The translations under genes were made by a program, and so were the position numbers. Of a stretch of DNA of 64,000 bases, positions 23,801 to 34,500 are shown one piece after another. The stretch lies in contig VZTG01001869.1 of NCBI GenBank assembly GCA_013397845.1, forward strand, positions 1,658,594-1,722,593. The letters are read 5' to 3'. The notes below the pieces were generated by a model that was given only the letters and a program-made list of their open reading frames with translations, did no database searches and was not told the DNA's origin. How positions within the stretch are numbered: the first letter of the stretch is position 1; every line of letters begins with the position of its first letter. This DNA is from Melanocharis versteri. Lineage: Eukaryota > Chordata > Aves > Passeriformes > Melanocharitidae.

Positions 23801-24200
23801 TCAAAAAGAAGAGAGTGATGTCAAGTTTGTTGTCGAAGTTTTCTCTGGGGAACACAAAATGCATTTTGAATCCAGTTTGAAAATGTAGTTGGCTATTGCT
23901 TGAAAATTTCCCCAAAGTGATTTGTGGTACTTCACTGAATTCTCCTACCACTATGCAAAGATTTCATAAAAAAAAAAAAAAAAAAAAAGCTTTTTATTTT
24001 AAATAGATTAATTAGATGTCTAAGTACTTGCAAGCATAGACTCTGCTGTTATCAGGATCGCCCATCAGTGGGAAAATATATCTGAAGGGAATGCCACACA
24101 TTTTAAAGCAGTTTTGATAGTTTGTTTGCTCATGTGGAACCAGAAGAAATGTGCAACCTGAAGATGAATTAGACTTCATATAATCAGGGTGGGGGTAAAA
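20843..24200. other. Intergenic, no intact gene
   Basis: Short frames between 21140 and 22180 (one with a hydrophobic stretch at about 22020-22170) could be remnants of a retroelement, but no domain is recognisable. A poly-A run at 23968-23988 may be the tail of an old insertion. No conserved exons were seen. Confidence 0.45.
23968..23988. repeat. Poly-A run of 21
   Basis: Twenty-one consecutive A residues followed by GCTTTTTATTTT. A homopolymer, possibly a retrotransposition tail. Confidence 0.85.
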
Positions 24201-24407
24201 GACCTATGTGTTAATGTAAAAATGAGTGTAACAAAGTTTGGTATCATCGGGTTCTGGAGCGTGCTTGGGTGCCAGCCAGGACCCACACAGAAGGTGGCCT
24301 CCAAAATGCTGTGTTGGTCCAAGTGCCTCATCACAATGGGCTTGACATCCCATTGTGATGTCAAATATACTGTCACGTGGCAGTGGACTGTGATGTTTCT
24401 AGGATTA

Positions 24408-24428
24408 GACTGCGACCTCACATCCCTT
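24408..24428 (+). promoter_or_regulatory. Conserved block upstream of Topors-like gene 2
   Basis: GACTGCGACCTCACATCCCTT matches the block before gene 1 (2029-2049) at 18 of 21 positions, 226 bases before the ATG. Nearby are TTGACATCCCATTGTGATGTCA (24340-24361) and GACTGTGATG, similar in style to the motifs before gene 1. Shared upstream sequence suggests that the promoter was duplicated with the gene. Confidence 0.35.
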
Positions 24429-24633
24429 GGGGCCCAGAGAGAACCTGACTCAGGGTGGCTCAGGGCTAATTTCCTGCCATGTGTGTCCACGAGATCTGGA
24501 GGATTGAGCACAGGGACAGCAAGGGACCAAGGTTTCTCCATTTTGTTGCAGTGTGTGAGATTCTTTGATAGTGCCAGTGATGGGGAGCAGCTTCTCAGGT
24601 CTCCCTGAATTGCCATGGAGAGCAGACAGAGCC

Positions 24634-26733
24634 ATGGGGACAGAGTGGAGCTGCCCCATTTGCCATGATGAGCAAGAGGGTGTCGCTTATGTGATACCCT
24701 GTGGCCATGAATTCTGCATGGGCTGCATCCTGCGCTGGGCAGAGAAGAAACCAGAGTGCCCACTCTGCAGAAGATTGATAGAGTCTGTCAGGTTTTCTCT
24801 GCAGGAACAGAAGTATCTAGAATGTGTCATCACACCCCAGGGAGAATCACCAGAGACCAGCAGCCAGGCAGAAAGATCTCTTGGCCTCCTGGATGGAAAT
24901 AGCTGCCAGCGCCCTGGAACGGTTCCTCTGCAAGGGACACCCTCCCCACCTGAGCAGGGGCCTGCAGGGACAGAGGCCGTGGGTAGCCTCCTGCCCAAGG
25001 TCTGGGCAGAACTTTTCCGAAAAGAAGAACATGTTCTTGACCCCATGCTGCCCTGGCTGCGCCAGAGGTTGGAGGCAATATATGGGTCCCAGTGGTGGCT
25101 GGCAGTGAGAGCAGAGAACAGCATCTTGTACGCCCTGTGCCTCTGCGGTCCAGATGGGGAGCTCATGGTCCAGATGCTGCAGCCTCTCCTGGAGGAATAT
25201 ACAGAAGAACTGGTTGATGGCACTGTCAGTTTCATTGTGGGCCAATGCAGTGAGGAGGCCCAGAGGCTGCTGCGCTCCCACACTGCTGGGAAGGAGGACA
25301 ACAGCCCTGAGGCCACTTCCCGCTCCACCAGCTCCACCAGCTCCCAGGGAGGGACTCCCACTTGGCATCCAAGCCCTGCCAGCAGCCCTGAAAGCTCTGA
25401 CATGGAGGACCAACCCAGCACGTCAGAAGCTGCCCTCTGTGCCCTCCGCATCCTCCAGCCATCTGTGCCAGTTGGTACAGAGCAAGTGCAGCCCCAGAAA
25501 GAGCAGGGAGAGGTGGTGGTGGCAAGTTCCTCTGCCCAGGGCAGCAGCCACAGTCCTGCTGCGCCTTGTCAGGGCTGGGTCCACTTGCACAGAGGGCCCC
25601 AGCACCCCACAGAAAGGAGGACCTCCAGCCCCCAGGACTCTCCATGGAGTACAGATAGGCCAACAGAGAGACAGTGGAGCTGCCCCATCTGCCATGATGC
25701 TCACGAGGATGCTGCTTATGCGATGCCCTGTGGCCACCAGTTCTGCCTGGGATGCATCATGCATTGGACAGACAGGAAACCAACGTGCCCAGTCTGCAGC
25801 AGAACAATTTTGATTGTCAAGTTTTCTGTGCGTGAAGAAGATGACTATCTGCAGTGTCTTGTCACACCCTCTGGAGAGTTGCCAGAGTCCCACAGCCAGG
25901 CAGGAGGAGTTCCCAGCCACTTGGCCAAAAACAGCCCCCATTGCCTGGTGCCATCCCTGCAATCTTCTCCACAGGGGACACTGTCCCCAGCCGAGCAGGG
26001 GGCTATGAGGCCAGAGGCTGTGGGGGGCCTCCTGCCTGAGGTGTGGGCAGAACTTTTCCAAGGTCAAAAGCATCTCCTGGACCCCATGCTGCCCTGGCTC
26101 TGTCAAAGACTGGAAGCAATATATGGGTCCCAGTGGTGGCTGGCAAAGAATGCAGAGGGACACATCCTGCAGGCCCTGTGCCTCTGTGGTCTGGATGGGA
26201 AGGTGTTGTTCCAGGTGCTGCAGCCTGACCTTGAGGGATATACAGCACCGCTGGTCTATGGCCTTATTAATGTCATTGTGCATGGATGCAGCATGGAGGC
26301 CCAGAAGCTACTGCAATCCCACACTGCCGGGGAGAAGGACCATGACCCTGCAGCCAGCTCCACTAGCTCCTGGAGGCAAAATCCTGCCTCCCCTACAAGC
26401 AGCCCTGAAGGCTCTGATATGGAGGACCAAGCCAGCACCCCACAAGCTGCCTTCTGCAGGGATTCTGACGGTCCCCCATCTGTGTCCTTGTCTGCACACC
26501 AGGTGCAGGCCCAGGAGGAGCTGAGGGAGGTGGAAGAGGCAGGTTCTGCCCAGGGCAACAAATGCAAACCCTCTGCTTCCATCCAAGGCAGAAACTTCTC
26601 ACATGGGGGGTCCCGGCACACCCGGAAGAGGAGGGCCCCCGGCCCCCAGAACTGTCCCTGCCCTGCAAGAGGCCACTCCAGTGGTGGCACAATCAAGGCT
26701 CCAGCAAGTCTTTATTCAAAAGACAGGAAATAA
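24634..26733 (+). CDS. Double-unit Topors-like RING protein (two RING domains fused)
   Basis: An intronless frame of 699 codons from the ATG homologous to that of gene 1; the frame stays open to another ATG at 24565. It holds two complete Topors-like units in tandem. Unit 1 has a RING at residues 7-45 (C7, C10, C23, H25, C28, C31, C42, C45) and a helical block (LLPKVWAEL, LPWLRQRLEAIYG). Unit 2 has a RING at residues 350-388 with all eight ligands (CGHQFC) and its own helical block (LLPEVWAEL). The join falls where unit 1 should end (TDRPTERQ directly before WSCPIC), so the stop and start of two ancestral genes were lost in frame. Each unit is Ser/Pro-rich after the helical block. The family role is nuclear ubiquitin/SUMO ligation. 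The C-terminus is shifted relative to gene 1 and the stop codon lies inside the AATAAA signal. Confidence 0.82.
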   Translation: MGTEWSCPICHDEQEGVAYVIPCGHEFCMGCILRWAEKKPECPLCRRLIESVRFSLQEQKYLECVITPQGESPETSSQAERSLGLLDGNSCQRPGTVPLQGTPSPPEQGPAGTEAVGSLLPKVWAELFRKEEHVLDPMLPWLRQRLEAIYGSQWWLAVRAENSILYALCLCGPDGELMVQMLQPLLEEYTEELVDGTVSFIVGQCSEEAQRLLRSHTAGKEDNSPEATSRSTSSTSSQGGTPTWHPSPASSPESSDMEDQPSTSEAALCALRILQPSVPVGTEQVQPQKEQGEVVVASSSAQGSSHSPAAPCQGWVHLHRGPQHPTERRTSSPQDSPWSTDRPTERQWSCPICHDAHEDAAYAMPCGHQFCLGCIMHWTDRKPTCPVCSRTILIVKFSVREEDDYLQCLVTPSGELPESHSQAGGVPSHLAKNSPHCLVPSLQSSPQGTLSPAEQGAMRPEAVGGLLPEVWAELFQGQKHLLDPMLPWLCQRLEAIYGSQWWLAKNAEGHILQALCLCGLDGKVLFQVLQPDLEGYTAPLVYGLINVIVHGCSMEAQKLLQSHTAGEKDHDPAASSTSSWRQNPASPTSSPEGSDMEDQASTPQAAFCRDSDGPPSVSLSAHQVQAQEELREVEEAGSAQGNKCKPSASIQGRNFSHGGSRHTRKRRAPGPQNCPCPARGHSSGGTIKAPASLYSKDRK

Positions 26734-26734
26734 A
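26729..26734 (+). terminator. Polyadenylation signal overlapping the stop codon of Topors-like gene 2
   Basis: AATAAA contains the TAA stop (26731-26733). The surrounding GGAAATAAATTGTTATTTCC block is the counterpart of the signal 36 bases after the stop of gene 1. The 3' UTR would therefore be only the few bases to the cleavage site. Confidence 0.6.
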
Positions 26735-26959
26735 TTGTTATTTCCCTGACACAGTCACTGGATACTGCTTTGTCTCCCTTCACCTGGGGCCTGTCCCTGA
26801 TTCCATGACCCTCCATAGTCCAAAGATCCACAGAGCTCCAGGGCCCTGTTCGTGGTACCTCCTCCTGCAGGAAATCCTGCTGCAGCCATGACAGTGGAAA
26901 AGATTCTGAATGAAAAGGGAGCAGTGCATTTACACAGAACAATGTGCCAAATAAAGGCT

Positions 26960-27842
26960 GATGGTGCCTACGCACAGATGGAATTAACATGCTGCTCCAT
27001 GCAATGCCTTTCTCTGTGGCCAAGGGGACAGGAAGGACCCTGTGGTCTCTTGGTCAGAGGGGTTTCTGGGCAAACAGGCTGGCAGGATGGCTCCTGCCTG
27101 CTAGTCATGACAGGCCATGTGACTGAAAGGATGGTGTCCCTTCCAGGGTACAGGGCACTGGGGCTTCAGAGCACAGCTTCTCTGAATCCAAACACACTGT
27201 GTAGGGATAACCAGAGTTCTGTGGCTGATCGCAGCACTCAGCAGATTGGCTCTGGCAAAAGGAAACAGTGGCCTTGATGCTGCTTGTAAAGCTACACCTG
27301 CATGAAGAAATGAGCTTCAAGGAAGACACTCCTTAGCTGACCCCTTGGCTGATCCTCAAAGTCAGGAAGTGTCTGGTTGATGGAGTGATTGTCCCTCCCT
27401 CTCTCTCCTTCCCTGTCTCCCTCCCTACCTCCTGCTATCTCTCTCCCCCCGTCTCTCTCTCCTTCCCTCTCTTTCCCTTTCCCCTCTCACTTCCTTCCTT
27501 CCTTTCTCCCTTCCTCCCTCTCTTTTCCACTTTCTCTTCCCCATCTCTGTTCTGCCTCTCTGTCTCACTGAAGAGAACAAGTGGTGGGACAGCACATCTC
27601 ACCAAGACCAGGATCTTGGTCTTCCTGGAGTAGAAAGAAGGTTGTTCCTTGTACCGTATTCCGGAGAGACAACTATAGCTCCTTCCTGTATCTATGAGAT
27701 CAGGCTCCATTGCTGGTGTTCTTGAGGAGCATCAATACAACAGCTGACCAGGAGCACCAGCTTCCAGAAGCATGGCGGACACGGTAAGTGGAGAGGGACC
27801 TGGCACTGTGGGCAAGTGCCAGTGGCAGTGGATGGGAAGTTA
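26960..27842. other. 3' flank of Topors-like gene 2 and CT-rich tract
   Basis: The homology to the gene 1 flank fades near 26950. A pyrimidine-rich tract (CTCCCTCTCTTTCC-like) runs from 27391 to 27560; the frame through it is low complexity and not a gene. Confidence 0.5.
27391..27560. repeat. CT-rich low-complexity tract
   Basis: About 170 bases almost entirely C and T (CCCTCCCT, TTCCTTCC). A polypyrimidine tract without coding value. Confidence 0.85.
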
Positions 27843-28178
27843 TTGTGGTTTAGCCCAAGTCATCAACCAAGCACCATGCAGCCACTCTCTCACTCCATTA
27901 CCAGGGGCAGGGGAGAAAGAACTGGAAGAGTAGAAGTTACAAAATTCCTGGGTAGGCATAAAGACATGTAATAGGTAAAGCAAAACCTGCACACAGAAGG
28001 AAAACAAAATAAGGGATTCATTCACTGCTTCCCATGGGCAGGCAGGTGTCCAGCCATTCCCAGGAAAGCAGGATTCCATCATGCGTAGCAGTTACTTGGG
28101 AAGACAAACATGACAACTCTGCATGTGCTCCAGTCCTCCTTCCTCACTCTACTTTACATACTGAGCATGACGCCATTT
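27843..28178. mobile_element. Avian LTR-like interspersed repeat, copy B
   Basis: Same ordered blocks as copies at 7064 and 57550: ATCAACCAAGCACCATGCAG, ATTCATTCACTGCTTCCCAT, GGGCAGGCAGGTGTCCAGCC, GTTACTTGGGAAGACAAAC. Ends near CTGAGCATGACGCC. A solitary decayed copy. Confidence 0.65.
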
Positions 28179-28299
28179 TGCAGTTACTGCATCAAAATTA
28201 ATCCATTCCATCTTTGCTTCCTCTGTGTAGCTTAGTGTTCCTGACCACCCAGAGCTGTTCTTCCTGTTGTACATGCCATGCCTGTACAAATACTCTCCT

Positions 28300-28520
28300 G
28301 CAGAGCCTTCAAACCTGCCTGCCAGCTACTGAGAGCATTGTCCAAACACTTTTTGAACTCAGACAGGCTTGGTGCCATAACCACTTCCTGGGGAACCTGT
28401 TCCCATGCCCAGCTACCCTCCGGGTGTAGAAACTTCTCCTGATACCCAACATAAACCTTCCCTGATATAACTTCATGCCATTTCCTTGGTTCTGTCACTG
28501 GTCACCAGAGAAAAGAGATC
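28300..28520 (-). mobile_element. CR1 LINE fragment
   Basis: Reverse-complement CR1 3' region: CACTTCCTGGGGAACCTGTT, ACTTCTCCTGATACCCAACA, CTTCATGCCATTTCC and GTCACTGGTCACCAGAG follow each other as in the consensus. Truncated and diverged. Confidence 0.75.
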
Positions 28521-31500
28521 AGTATCTGCTCCTCCACTTCCCCTCATGAAGAAGCTGTAGACTGCTAAGTTTTCCACTGTTTCTTCTTTTGCTTTTTCTT
28601 TTTGGAGGCCTCATTGTGTCCATTACTTTCCCTTCACAGGCTGTGTCCACACTTGGACTTCTCACCCTTTTTTCCTTTTTCTCACACTTTGTCTCACTGC
28701 ATGCTGGATACCCTGAAAGGCTGTATTCACCTGTGTAGCAGTCACTGAATTATGATAGTTTTGTCAAGGTCATTTTCCCTCACTAGATTGTGAGCTCTTA
28801 AACTATGCTGTCTGTAGCAAGTTTTGATTTTCCTTTGTCCAGCAGGTTTTTCACTTTTCATCCTGCTCTTTTCTCCAGAAGTGGTCCAGTGATCTGCTAC
28901 TTTATCAGTTTATCGATCTGCTTCTTTTGTCAGAGCAGTAGCATCTGCTGTGGTGTCCCCTCTGGCTCTACAGACCTGTCCATTCAGTAAAGGATTTTAT
29001 TCTGTACAATAGATTGCCATAAACTGTGAACAGTAGCCTGAACCCTCCTCTGCACAACGCCTAACAGTCATCTTCAACAATCTTACAAAAAGCAGACCCT
29101 CTCCAATATTTACTATGCTTACTGTCTCTTCTATAATATTGATTGCTGTCTCTGCTTCTTTATCTCCTTTTGCCTTTTTCTTTACTGCACAATCCTGATC
29201 TGCTTACTTCTCTGAATGTAGTGCTCTTATGACCCAAAGAGCCAGAGCCTCTCTGGCTCTTTGTAGAGAACACAGAATCACAGAATGGTTGAGGTTAGAA
29301 GGGATTTGGCATTGGTGCAAGAGCATCAGGTCAGGGAATACTTTAGCAAACTGGAAATAATGAAGTCCATGGACCCCGATGGGTTGCACCCATCAAATGC
29401 TGGGTGTTGAGGGAATTGGCAGATGTAGCTGTGAGGCCCCTCTCAGCAGCCTTTGAGCAATCGCAGCAGCTGTGGGCACTGCCTGAACACTGGAGAAAGC
29501 AAATGTCACTCCTATCTTCAAGGACGGTAACAAGAGCCCTTTCCTACTTTTCCCTGTTACTTTAGATGTTGTGAACTATTCCTTGCAGAATGAAGAATAG
29601 AATTATGTTCACACAAGAAGCTCTCTGGATGTGATTTGCAAGGTTTTACAGATGATGCGATAAATGGTTTCCCATTTTCTTCTATGACAGATAAAGGCAT
29701 ATGATTTTGGTGAAAGTTAAATGACATTTTGACCAGTTCTGCTATAAAGGTGTTCTGTTCCCTGTTGAAACTCAGTAAAGAGAGCTGTGCAAAACATTTT
29801 TGATGTATTGGTCTGGAGCAGGAATAATATTTTTTGACAATGAATATGTAGAAGGGTTATATCTGTTATGTAAAACCTCAAAATTAGTTAGCACCAATCC
29901 AATATTAGATATCTGTTATGTAAATATTGATGTAATTTAATGCAATGCCCTGTATTCTTTATAGTTTTGTTATCAGTATGTCTTTACAGACCAAAGCTAT
30001 TATGATGTATCCTTTATTTAGGGGAGATATTTTCATTTTTGTATTCTGTATACTTATCAAGGTTACCTCCACACTTGCACCATTTATGGAGTAGCCCATT
30101 GACTTTGTGTATGGCACTGCTGAAAATATTTATTTTGCTTTGCAGTGGCCACAGCTGCTGGTAAATTGAAGAGCTACGATTATATTTGGGATATATTAGC
30201 TGTAGGTCAGAGGGGAGAGAGTCGTGTTTCTAGGTTTAACTTGTAAACATGAAAATAAAATTATTCTGGTGGTAATATTGTTTTGTGTGCATTAGTAAAG
30301 AGGACAAGTACCTCTCAGTAAAAACATTTTGGCATTTTGGAGTTCATGCCATTACATGGGTAAATGGATGGGCATATCCAAGTTCACTGTAGCTTGCTTA
30401 AAGAGCTCATAAATACTGTAGAAAAATTAAATAGTCCTAAAGTAACCTTAAATTTTAAATAAACTATCTTGAACTATAAGAAACAGATTTACAAAGAGAA
30501 CTTTGGAAAAACAAAGGTAACAGCTTTACAACTTCTACACATGATATGTCAGAATTAAGATACTCAAATAATATTGCACCAAACACTGTTGTCTTGCATT
30601 TGATTTAACGGAGACTAATGAGAAGGGATGATTGTGTCAAATAAAAACTGCTCAGTTGTTCGGGTGTTTCACTTAGATAACAGATTTGTACTCAGTGATA
30701 TTTTGTAAATTCTGGGGAGACCTCACCTTGATGCTGATCTCCTGAGCACTATCAGAATATAGTATTGCTTTTTACACAGGTAGCTTTTGTTCTGCATTTC
30801 TGTATGTGTAGCACAAGTGATACATTCACTTTGGCAGTATTAATGGATAAAATGGATACATGGCAATCACAGGAAAAGAGGCAGATAAATATGTAAAGGC
30901 TAAGTTCCCTTAGTTCAATAAGGAACTTTCACCTGCCACTAAATCCAACTTTGGGTTTAAAATTTGAGTATTATGTCAAAGAAGGGGTTTATTCCTTGTA
31001 GTTCGTATCATTGTAGGAAGGGTTCTTAGAAGAATAACCTAAATGAAAGGTTTTCTTTGCCTTCTTATTTTTCAGTGAGAACATTATACAGGTCATGCCA
31101 TGGGATGAAAAATTAATAATTGAACAGAATGCAACTGAAAGATGATTTATGTATTTTTGTATTTCTGCTTTATTTATAAAGAAGAAATTTAAAAGAAAGG
31201 CAAGCTGTACACTCATCAGAGCTAGAATGAGTAACCAAGAATACCAGGTTCTATTTTAGATCAGTTATTCATTATTCAAAAAATACCCCACACCTTTTAT
31301 TTGGATTAAGGCACAAAAGTGGAAAGGAGTTTGCTAGTTTAGGTGACTGGGTTGCCTTAGTAATAAACAAATTTTCTTTTAGTGCTTCTACTTATAAAAC
31401 TTTTCTGTTCATTGTACTTCTTTTTTTTTTTCCATTTTAGAACATTACCGGTAGCAACGTAATAAGTAGAGAGCTTAAAAAAATTAAATAATGCTCTTTA

Positions 31501-34500
31501 TCCTGATTAAATTATTACTTTGCTTTCTCGTTGGAAAATCACTTTTGGTCAAAGAGGAAAGGGACCTCATCTCTCAAACATGAAGTGACAGCAGTATCTG
31601 GAACAAGGAAAGCATATTTGATATTTGTGAAGAGTAGGAGATACAAAGTGGCAAAGGTGCTTTCGTCTGTGTTTTCCATGTTCAGGGGGAAATAATTTAC
31701 TGCAAAAGTTAGTAGGCTTTGATTCATTCTTCCTTCTCAATGAGAAAAAAATGTCAGCTTCTAGTAGCTAGGTTTGCTAAAGTGACGGTTAGGTTTGCCT
31801 CTAATTCATGCTTGGACATAATAACAGTATAAAAACAGTAATAAAAGTTTGTGGTAACTTGGATTGCAGCTGTCTACATCTATTAGCTAAATAGCACACG
31901 CTTCAGTAAAGATCTATTACATGTATGTAACAAAACTGGATAATTCTAATTGCAGTGGGTCCATGTGCCATCACACATTGCAAGCCAGGTAAATAGCCAC
32001 CACATTTGTTGCCTTGTGAAAAAGCAAAATTTCCTTTTTGTACAGATTTATACACAGTGGTTATGTTTTGTATTTCGCAAAGATTACAAAGCACTCCTGC
32101 AGCCCCTCAGCTACTGCTTCACTTATTTGTGTATATGGGTGTGATTCCTTCTGCTGTTTTTTCCTCTCTCCTTTTTCTCTCAGCTCCTTTATGGCTGTTG
32201 TGAGAGAGAAATATGTGTGAGCTCCTTTCTGACCTGGAAAGTTCTTCAACCTCTCTTTGCTGCCCACCTCTATATAATGCTTTCCACTTTCCTACTATTG
32301 AAAATTCAACATTTTATGCACTCAGGTTCTGTAATTTACTTCCTGTCTGCTCCCTGTATGGGGCCACAGTGTGAGTTTTTAACATTCAAAAACTGTGGTT
32401 CATAAGAATTTTATACTTATTATACCGCAATACTATCTGCGCTCAGCTAAATTGGGATCCATAATGCTATTGGCTGTCCATGTTTAGGTAACAATTCATA
32501 GTTCCAAAATCATTTGAGGAGAAATAAGGAGATGAGGGGATATGAAAGTAATTTAATTTTATTATATAAAGCATAATGTAACTAATTAGATGTCGACTAT
32601 GCAACACTGACTATGCAATTAAGTACTTATGCCTGCATCAAGAATGTTCTGGGAACTGAAAACGACGTAAAATATTTGTCAATGGAGTCAGTAGTTGCTG
32701 AAAATCTTGTTCAATGTAAGTTAGGTTGCTGTTCATGCAGTTACACATCTCTATGCTTGCTCCTTCTCATCTGTATCCTAATTTTGATGGACATTGCCTC
32801 TCTTTCTCTCTGACCAGCTCATGATAGGGAGTGGAACTTTCTTTGCTGCAACGTTTGACAGCTGCCTTTTATCCTTTTGCTCCACAGTGTCAGGAGGAGT
32901 CTGAGCTCACCTCACTCTTATCACCAGAGCTAAGGCAGCAAAGTACTTCTGCCCCTGCACCTCACCGTTAGCTTTTGCTGTGAAGAAACCAGCCTTCCTC
33001 CTGTACATGAGCACCACTCCTCAGGTCATAAATGCCAGCTCCGTAACCATCTAAATGTATCCTAGGTTTTATAGGATGCTTTTCCTTTTACAGTGCATAA
33101 AGCCTGAACTAATTTTTTCTAATTTGTTTCTTTCTGTTTTGTTTGTTTGTATGATTGGGGTTTTTTAATAAGATACAGTAAAAAAATCACGTCTGCAAAA
33201 ATGTTCAACCTACACCTTTACCACAGCTATCTAGACTTTTTTCTGACACAGATGATGTCAGAGAGACAATGAATGCTTGAGTACTGCTATTGTCCTTTGT
33301 AGGAATAATACCTAGAAATGAAAATGTAATTTCTTATTAATATATGCATTTTTTATACTCTGAAACTGGACTTCTAGATACTTCCCTAACTGTTCATGAA
33401 GGGTAAAAGGCAATTGTTTTCTTACAAGCTGTATTGCTTCATGTGTCTAGTTTAGTATAGGTGACAGTGAATTCTTAATGACTGTTAAACTACGTCAAAA
33501 GTACGGGGTTCTGGAGTTTATCTGAGCCCTAGAGGTTCCTTATCAGTAAAGAGGTAAGTGCTTGATGCTTTGAGGTAGATATTACACATAAAGCTGTTAG
33601 ATAAGCAAGTAGTGCAGATAAGATTTCCATTCAATGTTAAACTTTTCAAATATTTTATTAAAAGCTATTTTTATGAAAATACTTACTTGAAGAGGTACAT
33701 TTGTATTTTTCCTTAAATGGAAAAATAAACTGGGGGCCTCTGACAAATTCTGTCCTCTGTGTCCATGTTAGTCTCTCTCTGTATTTCTGGGAGAGTCATA
33801 ATTCCTTGTTCATGGAGGCAAAAGTAATGTAGAAATACCACAAAATATTCCTAAAATTAAGTTTAAGCTTGTGCAGTTTCAGCCACATTAAACTGTCATG
33901 AAAATGTGACAGTTTTTAAGTGCTTATCAAAAATAGCTTGTTCATGAAATACCAAAGCACTTGTCAATTTTTTACATTTGAATCCATACTTTTGTAGAGT
34001 GTAGCAAAAAAAGCATGTTGGTCTGCACTGATGGTGAAATTTATGATTGAAGAATAAAAATTGTAATGTTAATATCCAGTGAAGGCAGAAATTGGGGAAT
34101 TCACCATATTTGTGATCTGTATATATTAACTCCAACTGCTTATATATTTTCTAGATTCATTCTTCAGCAGCTTATATGTCGTTATCATTAAAGCCATCTT
34201 GCTGTTTTTCCTTGCACAGAGTATATACATTAATTGTGGCATAGCAGGTTTTTCACTCTTGTTGTGGTGTTGTGTTCCTCCCTTACAGTATCCAGAGAAC
34301 TGTCTTGCTCCAAAATCTCTTTCCAAGCTGCTCTTTACAACCAAAGCATATTTAGATGGAGCTACTGCCTTAAAATGCTGTGTCAGCAAACACCCACTGA
34401 GTGTAACTCTTGCACTTATTTGTGAGGTAGTTGTTCGTTCGTTGATTTTTGGTTTTGGTTTTTTAATCAGTTGGCATAATGATACATTTTTTGTAACCCA

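Noticed and set aside
24687..26696. Antisense frames up to 286 codons over Topors-like gene 2
   Set aside because: Mirror frames of a GC-rich coding region; no recognisable domain and no promoter evidence.
27385..27633. 82-codon Ser/Pro/Leu-rich frame
   Set aside because: Lies in a polypyrimidine tract; low-complexity translation, no gene signals.
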